From a virus: 31,469 nucleotides of DNA. The stretch covers positions 1 to 31,469 of the IMG/VR virus record IMGVR_UViG_3300000151_000005; one strand, written 5' to 3'. Within the stretch, counting starts at the first letter, position 1; every line of letters begins with the position of its first letter. Positions 16,201 to 23,036 of this stretch are shown here, in pieces. The notes below the pieces were generated by a model. The model did no database searches, was not told where the DNA came from, and saw only the letters and a program-made list of their open reading frames with translations. A program made the translations under genes and the position numbers.

Positions 16201-16627
16201 TCTTCTCTCTCACACCCTTCTGTATATGTTCTCTCATAGCTTTCTTCTCGTCTGGTGATTTAGGTTCTGCACTTATTCCATTGATCAAAAGTTCTTGTAG
16301 ATTTTCCAATGAAGCTTTCTTCTGTTGTAAAGCACTAACACTTGCTTTCGCATTACTGATTTGGAAATTTAAATCAATTAACTCTTGATCGGTATCTAAT
16401 TCTCTGCCCAAAGCTGCATCAGATAATACTTTACCTGTGGACACCTTTTGTACATCTTTTATTGTTTTAATTTTATCTCTCTGTAAGGAATCTCTCCTAT
16501 GAACCAACTCAGACACCCTTAAAGAGTTCTCTAGGTAAATCACTGGCTGCATATTCCATTCGTTCTGCATGTCATGCTCATTGATCTCAACCTCATCTAG
16601 AGCAGTTTCTTTATTCCATTCTTCCAT
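16172..16627 (-). CDS. Hypothetical coiled-coil protein upstream of RecA
   Basis: A 151-residue largely helical protein. The middle (SELVHRRDSLQRDKIKTIKDV and LIDLNFQISNAKASVSALQQ, KKASLENLQELL) has heptad character; the tail is basic (HIQKGVREKNGESKKGSG). The ATG at 16627 follows AAAGGAG. The 29-nt overlap with the RecA-like start implies coupled translation. A recombination accessory role is inferred from position; no family recognised. Confidence 0.6.
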   Translation of the reverse strand: MEEWNKETALDEVEINEHDMQNEWNMQPVIYLENSLRVSELVHRRDSLQRDKIKTIKDVQKVSTGKVLSDAALGRELDTDQELIDLNFQISNAKASVSALQQKKASLENLQELLINGISAEPKSPDEKKAMREHIQKGVREKNGESKKGSG

Positions 16628-16867
16628 TATTTCTCCTTTCTATAAAGTGGGTAGGTGAGGACTCGATACCTCACATCGCACAACCTACGGTTGCATATGT
16701 TACTTACACCACTACCCCTTAATTGGAGCAGAGTTCAGGAGTCTCACCTGTATTATGTAGGGACTGCAAATAGCATTAGTTCATGAAACTCTTACCAAGT
16801 ACAATCTCTCCTAAATAACGTGTCTTCTTGAAGATATCTTCGCAGACAACCTCCGCATAATTATTCT
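16628..16867 (-). other. 240-bp intergenic region between SSB and coiled-coil gene
   Basis: No gene with a normal start fills this gap. It contains the tRNA-like element at 16648-16717. A second partly self-complementary stretch (AGAGTTT at about 16783-16789 with GAACTCT near 16731) could form a 7-bp closing stem. Directly after the SSB stop a frame without stops (ending at TAA 16776-16778; for example YAEVVCEDIFKKTRYLGEIV) reads like protein but has no ATG, GTG or TTG in frame. No promoter was recognised. Confidence 0.5.
16648..16717 (-). pseudogene. tRNA-like element, probably a decayed tRNA
   Basis: On the minus strand GGGTAG and CTACCC can close a 6-bp acceptor-like stem followed by A. 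A T-arm-like hairpin GTGAGG/CCTCAC has an 8-nt loop TATCGAGT, equal to a normal TTCGAGT loop with one inserted A. A hairpin around CCGTAGG lies in the anticodon position, but no 5-bp stem with a 7-nt loop and U33 can be drawn without wobble and C33. At 70 nt it is short. Either a degenerate tRNA or another structured RNA. Confidence 0.4.
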
Positions 16868-17800
16868 TTAAAACGGTATTTCATCATTCAGTGCTTTGTG
16901 TTGTTTCTTACAAGCTTTCCATGTTTTTCTCTCATCTTCCTTGCAATCCTCACACTCATCCTCATCTTCAAAGTCCTCACCAAATTCAAAACCTTCTGGG
17001 CAATCATTTGCAACTTCTGGTTTCTCATCAACTTCATCAGGATCATTAATAGTAGGCTCTTCATCAGCTACAGGATCATGATCTTGAACAGGTGCTGTAT
17101 CTTCTCCTGTCATTTCAGCTTTGATCACATCGTAATCCTGAAAGTTAAGTACTTCTTTGAACTCAGGAACTGCTTCCAGATATTCCTTAATCTGATCGTC
17201 ACTTCCCAATGGTGTTGAAGGATGGTCTAGTTGAACTGACGTATACTTTGTATTGTTCTTACCTAATCCTTCTCTTACTATGATAGCATCAAAACCTTCA
17301 AGAGGATCGCTGATATCTGTTATTTCTTTTGTACGTCTATTTTGGCATAAGTTAACCAAATTGTGTCCTACACTTGAAGTAGGTGCATCATATATCTTGA
17401 CACCTTCCTCTTGTTTGTCTCTGTCAATTATAAAGACTAGAGTTCTGTCAGTAATCTTGAATGCTTTAGCATCCTCTGACCTACCTGCTGCATACAGCTT
17501 TCTACTTTCTTCACATACAGGACACGCTTCTCCTAACATCTTTTCTCTGCATAGGAAAGCACTCTTGAACTTCTCCACTCCTATATTGTAATGAACAGAT
17601 ATGTCATATGCAAAATCATCAGCATCATTCTTAGCAGGGAGTACTCTTACAAAGTTATCTCCAACTATAGTTTTGAATGCTTTCAAATTCTCAGGAGTTT
17701 TTAAATACCAATGAGTAGTACTTTCTCTTCCTGAATTCTCAATTCTCTCTTTCAATCTCTCTGCGTTAAAATTACTTTTTGCTTTCGCTTTCTTTGCCAT
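16868..17800 (-). CDS. gp32-like single-stranded DNA-binding protein
   Basis: A 310-residue protein resembling T4 gp32-family SSBs: a basic N-terminus (MAKKAKAKSNFNAERLK), the core DNFVRVLPAKNDADDFAYDI, and a zinc-binding stretch with FLCREKMLGEACPVCEES. The C-terminal 90 residues are strongly acidic and include a second Cys cluster (EDECEDCKEDERKTWKACKK). It ends ALNDEIPF, very like the DDDIPF tip that bacterial SSB uses to recruit partner proteins. It should coat ssDNA in replication and recombination, with RecA immediately downstream. The combination of gp32-type core and SSB-type tip is unusual. Confidence 0.83.
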   Translation of the reverse strand: MAKKAKAKSNFNAERLKERIENSGRESTTHWYLKTPENLKAFKTIVGDNFVRVLPAKNDADDFAYDISVHYNIGVEKFKSAFLCREKMLGEACPVCEESRKLYAAGRSEDAKAFKITDRTLVFIIDRDKQEEGVKIYDAPTSSVGHNLVNLCQNRRTKEITDISDPLEGFDAIIVREGLGKNNTKYTSVQLDHPSTPLGSDDQIKEYLEAVPEFKEVLNFQDYDVIKAEMTGEDTAPVQDHDPVADEEPTINDPDEVDEKPEVANDCPEGFEFGEDFEDEDECEDCKEDERKTWKACKKQHKALNDEIPF

Positions 17801-17821
17801 TTTCTTTTTTTCCTTTCGTTT

Positions 17822-18205
17822 TCACTTTAACATTTCTAAATTTTCTATTTCATCACTAATCCAAATATCATAGAATGTATTATTCCAGTATTTGGCATTC
17901 ACAATACGCTTGTTCAGTGATATCACATCGCTAATTAAAGCCATACGTTCAACATCACCAAAGGCATCTTTTCTTGCTTCTTTAATTACTACTCTTGTAG
18001 TCTCTGCATCCCTAATAAGTTGTTTCGTGTCCATACGTTGTATAGGAAGTGCTAACAGCATGACCAACAATGCTAAACCGCCAAGTATACTCGCACCCAA
18101 TCCTATTCCTGCTTGTAGACCAATATCATAACCATCATACTCAGAAAAAGCAATTAAAGCAAGCCCCCCAAAAAACACCATTCCTAAAATCCACAATAAT
18201 ACCAT
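17822..18205 (-). CDS. Small membrane protein, unknown function
   Basis: A 127-residue protein with two hydrophobic segments (VLLWILGMVFFGGLALIAF at 2-20, and GIGLGASILGGLALLVMLLA at about 34-53), then a soluble part (TKQLIRDAETTRVVIKEARKD ... KYWNNTFYDIWISDEIENL). Similar two-helix proteins with an NxxxxxxYWN-IWI ending occur in many phage genomes with no assigned role. It starts right after the upstream TGA with GGAG available. An inner-membrane location is inferred. Confidence 0.65.
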   Translation of the reverse strand: MVLLWILGMVFFGGLALIAFSEYDGYDIGLQAGIGLGASILGGLALLVMLLALPIQRMDTKQLIRDAETTRVVIKEARKDAFGDVERMALISDVISLNKRIVNAKYWNNTFYDIWISDEIENLEMLK

Positions 18206-18409
18206 TCATTCTCCTTTCAATTGGTAACAATAAATTTCGGAGAACATCGGCTCTCCATCTTTTAAACGATTTCTAATATGTGTTCGAAACTTTGATCCTA
18301 ATCCCATAAACTCTTGATAGTAAAACGGTAGTAAAATAGTTGTTGCATCTTTTACTGATAACTCATCGATACGGTTTCCAGTAGAAATGCGAGTGCGTAA
18401 TATTTTCAT
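18206..18409 (-). CDS. Small hypothetical protein (67 aa)
   Basis: ATG 18409 is chosen because AAAGGAG lies four bases upstream and because any longer version would run through the tRNA-Ala gene. The 67-residue product (MKILRTRISTGNRIDELSVK ... SEIYCYQLKGE) has no recognised domain; it is basic in its second half (SKFRTHIRNRLKDG). It sits between tRNA-Ala and the membrane protein in the unit driven from 18766-18793. Confidence 0.6.
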   Translation of the reverse strand: MKILRTRISTGNRIDELSVKDATTILLPFYYQEFMGLGSKFRTHIRNRLKDGEPMFSEIYCYQLKGE

Positions 18410-18428
18410 CATTCTCCTTTCATAACTG

Positions 18429-18501
18429 TGGACACAACAAGAATCGAACTTGTCACAGACTCCGTGCAAGGGAATCTCGCCCCCTTGGAACATGTGTACC
18501 C
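18429..18501 (-). tRNA. tRNA-Ala (UGC)
   Basis: The 73-nt minus-strand element places every landmark at standard numbering: acceptor GGGTACA/TGTGTCC (two G-U), G18G19, anticodon stem ATTCC/GGAGT (one U-G) with loop CTTGCAC (anticodon TGC), five-base variable loop, T stem ACAAG/CTTGT with TTCGATT, and discriminator A73. CCA is not encoded. The D stem is poor and position 8 is C instead of U, so activity is not certain. Confidence 0.75.
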
Positions 18502-18511
18502 TTATAAACAT

Positions 18512-18589
18512 GCATACAAGGCAGATATTTTTATCAATGTAGGTAATAAAAATTTCGACCACTGTCAAGGAGGTTGTTACCTTGTATGC
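18512..18589 (-). ncRNA. Possible structured RNA with 10-bp closing stem
   Basis: GCATACAAGG and CCTTGTATGC (18512-18521 and 18580-18589) form a perfect 10-bp inverted repeat around 58 nt, inside which 18527-18534 and 18546-18553 form a second 8-bp A/U stem. It lies between a 42-residue small gene and tRNA-Ala in a promoter-driven unit. No tRNA fold fits. It may be a processing hairpin or a small RNA. Confidence 0.35.
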
Positions 18590-18594
18590 CCTTT

Positions 18595-18723
18595 CTATCG
18601 ATTATTTTTTTTAGCACATAATGCATTTTGCAGATTCAAAATTGCCTGTGAAATTTCTAAGGCTTCTTGCGAACTTGTTTGACCTGTTATTTTACTTGCA
18701 AGTGTTTCAATTGCTTCTTCCAT
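18595..18723 (-). CDS. Small hypothetical protein (42 aa)
   Basis: ATG 18723 follows AAAGGA with a seven-base gap, and the frame runs 42 codons to TAG 18595-18597: MEEAIETLASKITGQTSSQE and then a helical tail ending CAKKNNR. It is the first gene after the consensus promoter at 18766-18793 (5' leader about 36 nt). Composition is helical with few aromatics. Function unknown. Confidence 0.55.
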   Translation of the reverse strand: MEEAIETLASKITGQTSSQEALEISQAILNLQNALCAKKNNR

Positions 18724-18765
18724 TATTGTTTCCTTTCATTAGTTTCTCAATTATTTATATAGTAT

Positions 18766-18793
18766 ATTATACCATAATCTCAGCAAATGTCAA
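18766..18793 (-). promoter_or_regulatory. Consensus sigma-70 promoter
   Basis: Minus strand TTGACA (18793-18788), 16-nt spacer, TATAAT (18771-18766): both hexamers perfect. Transcription would start near 18759 and run through the 42-aa gene, tRNA-Ala, SSB and the recombination genes. Confidence 0.88.
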
Positions 18794-18808
18794 GATAAAA
18801 ATCAACAT

Positions 18809-21094
18809 TTATACAACTTTTTTACGCAGTTGTAACTCCTTTTGATTGAACCAGTTAGTGCCAATCAAGCATTCAATTTCCAAATCTACGTTGATAAAAT
18901 CGTAATCCCATCGAGTCATAATCTTCTTTATTCGTTTGTAAGTTTTTAAAACGTCATCTTTATGAACGTACAAAGTTATGTCATCATGAATTATCAACGG
19001 AATTTTATACCCCTCTCTAGAGGCTTCGATCATCGAAAGCAGACACAGATCACTAGCAAGACTTTGAACAGGTGTATTGATCATTTGGTTGTAGTCAAGT
19101 GGAGCGTGTCTTCGCCTACCTAAAAGACTCTCAACGTAATGATGCTTATTATAAAACTGTTCTAACTGTTTCTGCCAATTCTTAATGCTCGGATACATCT
19201 TAAATAATTCATTCTGTGCCTGTTGCATATCATCTTGATCTAGTTCTAGATTCCTAGCAATTGATTTGAACCCTGCTCCGTAGAACGAGGGAAATACGAA
19301 ACCATTCTTTGCACTGAATCTACTTACTTCTGTTCCTGTGATCTTCGATAACCTGTCTGCCCAAAACTGATGCATGTCATACTTAGCATTAATCTGTCTG
19401 ATCAACTCCCTGTCTCTACTCTCCATTGCCATACATCTTACTTCTGCTCCAGAATAGTCAAAGGACATTAAGTAATGATTCTCTGGAACTATAAACATCT
19501 CTCTAACAAAAGCATTATCATGTTTCGGAAAGTTTTGCAGATTAGGACTATCACTTGACAATCTTCCTGTCTCTGTGAAATGCAAATTGTAATTAGTATG
19601 AATCAGACCATCATCATAGATAGCTTTCTCAGCACCTACTAAATAAGTTGAGTGAAGTTTATTTAACTTCCTGTACTTAAGTAAATGCTCACAGAATGGA
19701 ACATCACCATAATGCTCTAGCACCTCTACATCACCACTGTCATTTACACCTGATGGAGTCTTCTTAATACTTTTAAGTTTCAGATGTTTAAACAGTATCT
19801 TGTTAGTTTGTTGCCAAGCATTAAGATTTATTTCCTGTCCTTTATCTTCTTCAAAATCTTTGACTACTTGCATGTCTCTAAGCAAAGCCATTTCTTTATA
19901 TCTCTCAGCACCTACCCTCTTTTTGTTATTGATTAAAACTTTTTGATCGATTAAAGCACCTGCCATCTCAGCTTTAAGAGTAGCTTCTGCTCCGTCAATC
20001 AACATGGTGTGTACAGCGTGATCCTTATCGTCAAGGAGTGGTGTGTAATGATCTCTAAGCTTATAAGTTAATTTAGTATCCAGACCGTTGTACTTCATAA
20101 GTAAGTCTGTAGGACACTTTCTCATGTCCTCTATATACTTGTCAGCTTCTTTGATCTTCTCTAGTCCAAAATTTACGAATGATAAATGACCTAGATTATG
20201 TGTTCTATTTGTTTCGTTCTTGATGTATGCTAGGTACTGAGTATCAATGATTTTATTCTTTATATCAATACCAAGTCTTTGCTTCGCCCACATTCTTTCA
20301 AACTTATAATTGTGGAATATCTTCACGCATTCGGATTCAAGAAGCTGTTTTAAATGATACTTAAGTCTTCCATCCATAATACTATCAGGGTCTTCTACTA
20401 AGAAGGAATAAGATTCTTTATGAGACAAAGCTATTCCACAACTAATTAACTGAGCACCTTTATTAAAAGGTTTTAATGGATATGTTTCCCAATCCAAAGC
20501 AAAATCTTTTTTCTCGTCAACAATCATGTCCATTAAATCTATAGCATCTTCTGAGTCGAGAGTTTTATTATCTTCTCTATAGTCGTGATCAAATCGGTAT
20601 CTTCGCATACCAGTTGACTTAGCAAACTTCAAGTCTCTCTCAAATACAGGTTGTAAGTGCCTGACCTGAGACTGCTCTTGATTATAAGTAACCACTACGT
20701 TACATGACTTCTCATGAAAAGGAATATTGTTACCTCTAAACTTATTAACTCCACCTGTCTTCTTTAAGATAGCTTTAGAACTAGCTCCCCCCATCAGTAT
20801 CATGAGTTTAGGTTTCATGTCCTTAATATCAGCCTGTAGGAACTCACTACATAACTTAATTTGCCGATCAGTTATCTTTGGTTCTATCTTACCTTTCTTA
20901 GGTGCTCTACATTTAACAATACTTGTGTAGAATATTTTGTCCTGAGAGAAACCTGCTTTAGTCAATTCCCTAGAAAGTCTTGAATGATTGACAGGCTGTT
21001 CCTCAACTACAATAACATCTGGATTCAGTACGTTACCAACTCCATTCAGTGTTTCAGTTTTTCCTCTCTTACATTTTTCACAGGTTTCATGCAT
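18809..21094 (-). CDS. Family A DNA polymerase with N-terminal FeS uracil-DNA-glycosylase-like domain and 3'-5' exonuclease
   Basis: A 761-residue replicative polymerase. Residues 1-165 are a family 4/5 UDG-like fold keeping four cysteines in FeS-cluster spacing (C5, C8, C62, C82), but the usual GEAPG active-site loop reads EEQPV (31-35), so glycosylase activity is doubtful. The exonuclease has ALDWET (D201, E203), FHNYKF (260-265) and KYNGLDTKL (Y335, D339). The polymerase has motif A FDYSGAEVR (D546), motif B RFSAKNGFVFPSFYG (592-606) and motif C IIHDDITLYV (H703, D704). A UDG fold fused to Pol I is known in SPO1-type phages. ATG 21094 is preceded by AAAGGAG. It is expected to replicate the phage genome with the helicase, primase and SSB in this window. 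Confidence 0.93.
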   Translation of the reverse strand: MHETCEKCKRGKTETLNGVGNVLNPDVIVVEEQPVNHSRLSRELTKAGFSQDKIFYTSIVKCRAPKKGKIEPKITDRQIKLCSEFLQADIKDMKPKLMILMGGASSKAILKKTGGVNKFRGNNIPFHEKSCNVVVTYNQEQSQVRHLQPVFERDLKFAKSTGMRRYRFDHDYREDNKTLDSEDAIDLMDMIVDEKKDFALDWETYPLKPFNKGAQLISCGIALSHKESYSFLVEDPDSIMDGRLKYHLKQLLESECVKIFHNYKFERMWAKQRLGIDIKNKIIDTQYLAYIKNETNRTHNLGHLSFVNFGLEKIKEADKYIEDMRKCPTDLLMKYNGLDTKLTYKLRDHYTPLLDDKDHAVHTMLIDGAEATLKAEMAGALIDQKVLINNKKRVGAERYKEMALLRDMQVVKDFEEDKGQEINLNAWQQTNKILFKHLKLKSIKKTPSGVNDSGDVEVLEHYGDVPFCEHLLKYRKLNKLHSTYLVGAEKAIYDDGLIHTNYNLHFTETGRLSSDSPNLQNFPKHDNAFVREMFIVPENHYLMSFDYSGAEVRCMAMESRDRELIRQINAKYDMHQFWADRLSKITGTEVSRFSAKNGFVFPSFYGAGFKSIARNLELDQDDMQQAQNELFKMYPSIKNWQKQLEQFYNKHHYVESLLGRRRHAPLDYNQMINTPVQSLASDLCLLSMIEASREGYKIPLIIHDDITLYVHKDDVLKTYKRIKKIMTRWDYDFINVDLEIECLIGTNWFNQKELQLRKKVV

Positions 21095-21095
21095 T

Positions 21096-21305
21096 CTATT
21101 CTCCTTTAATAGTTACCATTCCTTTTTTATGAAGTTCGTCTATTATTAATCCTGCCTTAACTGGTTCTCTAAACTCATTCCCACCATAACCATCCATGTA
21201 CCCTCTGAAAGCATGAGGATCAGGCAGAGTCATTGGTGGAGTACATTGCCAACCATTGTCGTGATGCTGTTTTCCTACATTGTAATTTCTTTCATAGACA
21301 GTCAT
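21096..21305 (-). CDS. Small hypothetical protein (69 aa)
   Basis: A 69-residue protein (MTVYERNYNVGKQHHDNGWQ ..., ending MVTIKGE) with a glycine/aromatic-rich centre (HAFRGYMDGYGGNEF). Starts after AAAGGAGAATAATT and ends two bases before the polymerase ATG; its last codons provide the polymerase ribosome site. The EYxxG..H..G opening is a style seen in small phage proteins of unknown role. Function unknown. Confidence 0.6.
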   Translation of the reverse strand: MTVYERNYNVGKQHHDNGWQCTPPMTLPDPHAFRGYMDGYGGNEFREPVKAGLIIDELHKKGMVTIKGE

Positions 21306-21322
21306 AATTATTCTCCTTTAAA

Positions 21323-21396
21323 TGGAGAGAGCTACTGGATTCGAACCAGTGTATGAAGGGTTGCAGCCAACCGCTTAACCACTCAGCCAAGCTCTC
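21323..21396 (-). tRNA. tRNA-Cys (GCA), CCA encoded
   Basis: Acceptor GAGAGCT/AGCTCTC, discriminator U, CCA in the gene, T stem ACTGG/CCAGT with TTCGAAT, and anticodon loop CTGCAAC (anticodon at 21362-21364). The anticodon stem GTTGG/CCTTC has two adjacent U-U mismatches at positions 28-42 and 29-41, which is unusual. All other arms are sound. Confidence 0.82.
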
Positions 21397-21402
21397 TAAA
21401 AA

Positions 21403-21474
21403 TTGATCCGCACAGAATCGAACTGTGATCAAGACATTATGAGTGTCCTATTCTAACCGTTGAACTACGGATCA
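21403..21474 (-). tRNA. tRNA with CAU anticodon (Met or Ile2)
   Basis: Acceptor TGATCCG/CGGATCA, anticodon stem GGACA/TGTCT with loop CTCATAA (anticodon CAT), T stem ACAGT/CTGTG with TCGATT-type loop, discriminator A; CCA not encoded. The first pair U1-A72 argues against an initiator. Elongator Met versus lysidine-modified Ile2 cannot be decided from sequence. Confidence 0.85.
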
Positions 21475-21479
21475 TTATA

Positions 21480-21554
21480 TGGCGGTCATTGAAGGAAATG
21501 ATCCTTCACCTTTTGAGCCTTGCTTCTCAAATATGCACCTTACAACATCCGACC
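21480..21554 (-). pseudogene. tRNA-like element with CCA and aberrant anticodon loop
   Basis: A 72-nt element plus encoded GCCA end sits in line with true tRNAs. T stem GAAGG/CCTTC is perfect but its loop is ATCATTT rather than TTCRANN. The acceptor pairs at five of seven positions (GGTCG with one G-U). The anticodon stem TTGAG/CTCAA encloses eight bases, AAGCAAGG, with no U33. No amino acid can be assigned. Probably a decaying tRNA gene. Confidence 0.5.
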
Positions 21555-21559
21555 TTATA

Positions 21560-21645
21560 TGGCTGCCTCGGCAGGACTCGAACCTGCATTGATCTGTCGA
21601 TCCCTCATTAACAGTGAGGTGCATTACCAATTATGCTACAAGACA
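21560..21645 (-). tRNA. tRNA-Asn (GUU) with extended variable arm, CCA encoded
   Basis: Acceptor TGTCTTG/CGAGGCA (two G-U), D stem GCAT/ATGC, anticodon stem CCTCA/TGAGG with loop CTGTTAA (anticodon GTT), T stem GCAGG/CCTGC with TTCGAGT, G73 and CCA. The variable region is 15 nt (GATCGACAGATCAAT) instead of about 5 and can fold as GATC-GACA-GATC, a class II-like arm not expected in tRNA-Asn. Confidence 0.85.
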
Positions 21646-21651
21646 TTAATT

Positions 21652-22107
21652 TTATATATCCATTGCACGATTATCAGGTCTTCTATTTGGATCAGGTGGT
21701 GGTTTTGGTTTAGGCTTCCTACTCATGTGGAAAGCACTACTGTCATCTGTAGCAAAGATTATCCTTCTCTCTGTATCAAGACATACTACCAGACCACTAC
21801 CAGTTACTATCTTCCAGTTGTTACTAACCAAAGGAAGCCACTGACCAAACTGCTTCCATTTAGATTCAAGTTGTGCTGTAGTCTTTCCAGTAAGCAAAAC
21901 TAAAATAGGTTTAGATGCTTCTGGATTCTTACATTCAAAATAAAATCCTAATTGATAAACAATTATAGGATCAGAATTCAGTTCCTCTAGAATACCTTCT
22001 ACCGTAGTTGGATGATCCAGAATCGGCTCATCACCAAATACAGCTACAGTCCCCACTATTAAAATCATCCAGATAAGTACTGCTAAAATAAATGCTTTTA
22101 AATTCAT
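21652..22107 (-). CDS. Secreted or membrane-anchored protein, unknown function
   Basis: A 151-residue protein with an N-terminal signal-anchor (LKAFILAVLIWMILIVGTVAVFG, residues 3-25), a globular middle (DHPTTVEGILEELNSD, FECKNPEAS, QFGQWLPLVSNNWKIVTGSG) and a proline/arginine-rich C-terminus (KPKPKPPPDPNRRPD). Two cysteines (about C58, C108) could form a disulphide outside the cytoplasm. It is embedded among tRNA genes. A role at the cell envelope, such as blocking superinfection, is possible but unsupported by motifs. Confidence 0.6.
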   Translation of the reverse strand: MNLKAFILAVLIWMILIVGTVAVFGDEPILDHPTTVEGILEELNSDPIIVYQLGFYFECKNPEASKPILVLLTGKTTAQLESKWKQFGQWLPLVSNNWKIVTGSGLVVCLDTERRIIFATDDSSAFHMSRKPKPKPPPDPNRRPDNRAMDI

Positions 22108-22126
22108 AATATTCTCCTTTTAAAGT

Positions 22127-22202
22127 TGGAGAGGATATTCGGATTCGAACCGAAACCAAAAGGTTGGAAGCCTTTCATGCTACCGTTAAACACCATACCC
22201 TC
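22127..22202 (-). tRNA. tRNA-Gly (UCC), CCA encoded
   Basis: Acceptor GAGGGTA/TATCCTC (one G-U), anticodon stem AAAGG/CCTTT with loop CTTCCAA (anticodon TCC), T stem TTCGG/CCGAA with TTCGAAT, discriminator U followed by CCA. All arms are sound. Confidence 0.9.
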
Positions 22203-22212
22203 TATTTCTAAA

Positions 22213-22290
22213 TGGTGGGTCTGCAGGGAATTGAACCCATTCGGTAGCCACTGTTTAGCAAACAGGCACATTACCAGACTCTGTCAACCT
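22213..22290 (-). tRNA. tRNA-Ser (GCU)-like, degenerate D arm, CCA encoded
   Basis: Anticodon stem CTGT/ACAG with loop TTGCTAA (anticodon GCT), a 9-nt variable region with GG/CC, T loop TTCAATT and ACCA end. The T stem keeps three of five pairs. Two acceptors are possible: AGGTTGA at 22290 with a normal-length D region (only 4 of 7 pairs with CAGACCC), or GAGTCTG at 22281 (6 of 7 pairs), which leaves no room for a D arm. Confidence 0.6.
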
Positions 22291-22297
22291 TCCTTAC

Positions 22298-22438
22298 TCA
22301 GTCTAGTGCAACTATTATCTCGGTTTTAAAACCATCCTCTTTCTCTGTTACTTTATCACAAGCAAGGTCTACTGCATGCTCCTCACTTACTGCAATAACA
22401 TAAACTGTTGGTAATGTTACTTTATAAACTTTCTCCAT
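22298..22438 (-). CDS. Small hypothetical protein (46 aa)
   Basis: ATG 22438 follows AAAGGGATGA and overlaps the end of the upstream gene by 17 nt. The frame gives 46 residues: MEKVYKVTLPTVYVIAVSEE, then HAVDLACDKVTEKEDGF and KTEIIVALD. Alternating hydrophobic beta strands around a helix look like a compact alpha/beta fold, so it is likely real though too short for routine gene finding. Function unknown. Confidence 0.6.
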   Translation of the reverse strand: MEKVYKVTLPTVYVIAVSEEHAVDLACDKVTEKEDGFKTEIIVALD

Positions 22439-23036
22439 TTTTTTCATCCCTTTCTTTTTTCTCTTGTTCTAATTGATTTGCTTTAAGTGCTCTAGCCTCA
22501 TTAGTATTACCGTAATGTGTTCCTTTAGTTGTTTTCTTTATGGTATACCAACCTCTGTAATTCTCAATCTTCTCATGACCAATCTTATCCAATTGCTTTC
22601 TCATGTTGTAGATGTAATCAGTAACACATTTGTAATCAGGTGAATCACATTCAAAGTAATCAGAAAGATGTTTCATAAGCATATTAGTAGTAGCAGCTTC
22701 CTGCTCTTTTATGAATCTGTAAATCACATCACTTCTAGTATGCTTTCTAAATGGTTGCAACATTCTCTTCTTAGCTTTATAGATAATCTTGTTGATCTTC
22801 TTAGACTTCTTTTTCTTCCTGTAAGTAGTTGCTCTAGGTCTATGACCTGCTCCCTCTCCTTTAGTAAACTGCTTACACTTAGTATGGTATTCAACAGAGT
22901 CTATCTTACAGATTTTACAATCCTTATTATCCTTATGCCAAGTCTTTCCGAACTCATCACATTTAATTACAACCTGTAAAGCTTTAGCAATCTTCTTACC
23001 ATATTCCTTTATTACTTTATCATCAAATCTGGGCAT
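22422..23036 (-). CDS. Hypothetical zinc-binding, basic protein with winged-helix-like C-terminus
   Basis: A 204-residue protein. Residues about 39-54 hold CKICKIDSVEYHTKC, a CxxC...HxxxC pattern suited to zinc. A strongly basic linker follows (YRKKKKSKKINKIIYKAKKR). The segment HTRSDVIYRFIKEQEAAT then YIYNMRKQLDKIGHEKIENY and GWYTIKK resembles a winged-helix DNA-binding domain. It overlaps its upstream neighbour by 14 nt. Nucleic-acid binding is inferred; the family is not recognised. Confidence 0.6.
   Translation of the reverse strand: MPRFDDKVIKEYGKKIAKALQVVIKCDEFGKTWHKDNKDCKICKIDSVEYHTKCKQFTKGEGAGHRPRATTYRKKKKSKKINKIIYKAKKRMLQPFRKHTRSDVIYRFIKEQEAATTNMLMKHLSDYFECDSPDYKCVTDYIYNMRKQLDKIGHEKIENYRGWYTIKKTTKGTHYGNTNEARALKANQLEQEKKERDEKNGESL

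Noticed and set aside
16776-16867. Protein-like frame (YAEVVCEDIFKKTRYLGEIV) after the SSB stop
   Set aside because: No ATG, GTG or TTG in frame and no ribosome site in a usable place; kept only as a note in the intergenic entry.
18410-18568. Upstream extension of the 67-aa gene to 18568
   Set aside because: It covers tRNA-Ala and the 10-bp inverted repeat and lacks a ribosome site.
18540-18568. TTGACA on the minus strand upstream of tRNA-Ala
   Set aside because: No acceptable -10 hexamer at 16-18 bp (TACCTA); the bases are part of the inverted-repeat segment.
22266-22287. TTGACA with 17-nt spacer within the tRNA-Ser-like gene
   Set aside because: The hexamer at the -10 place is TGTTTG, and the sequence is explained by the tRNA arms.
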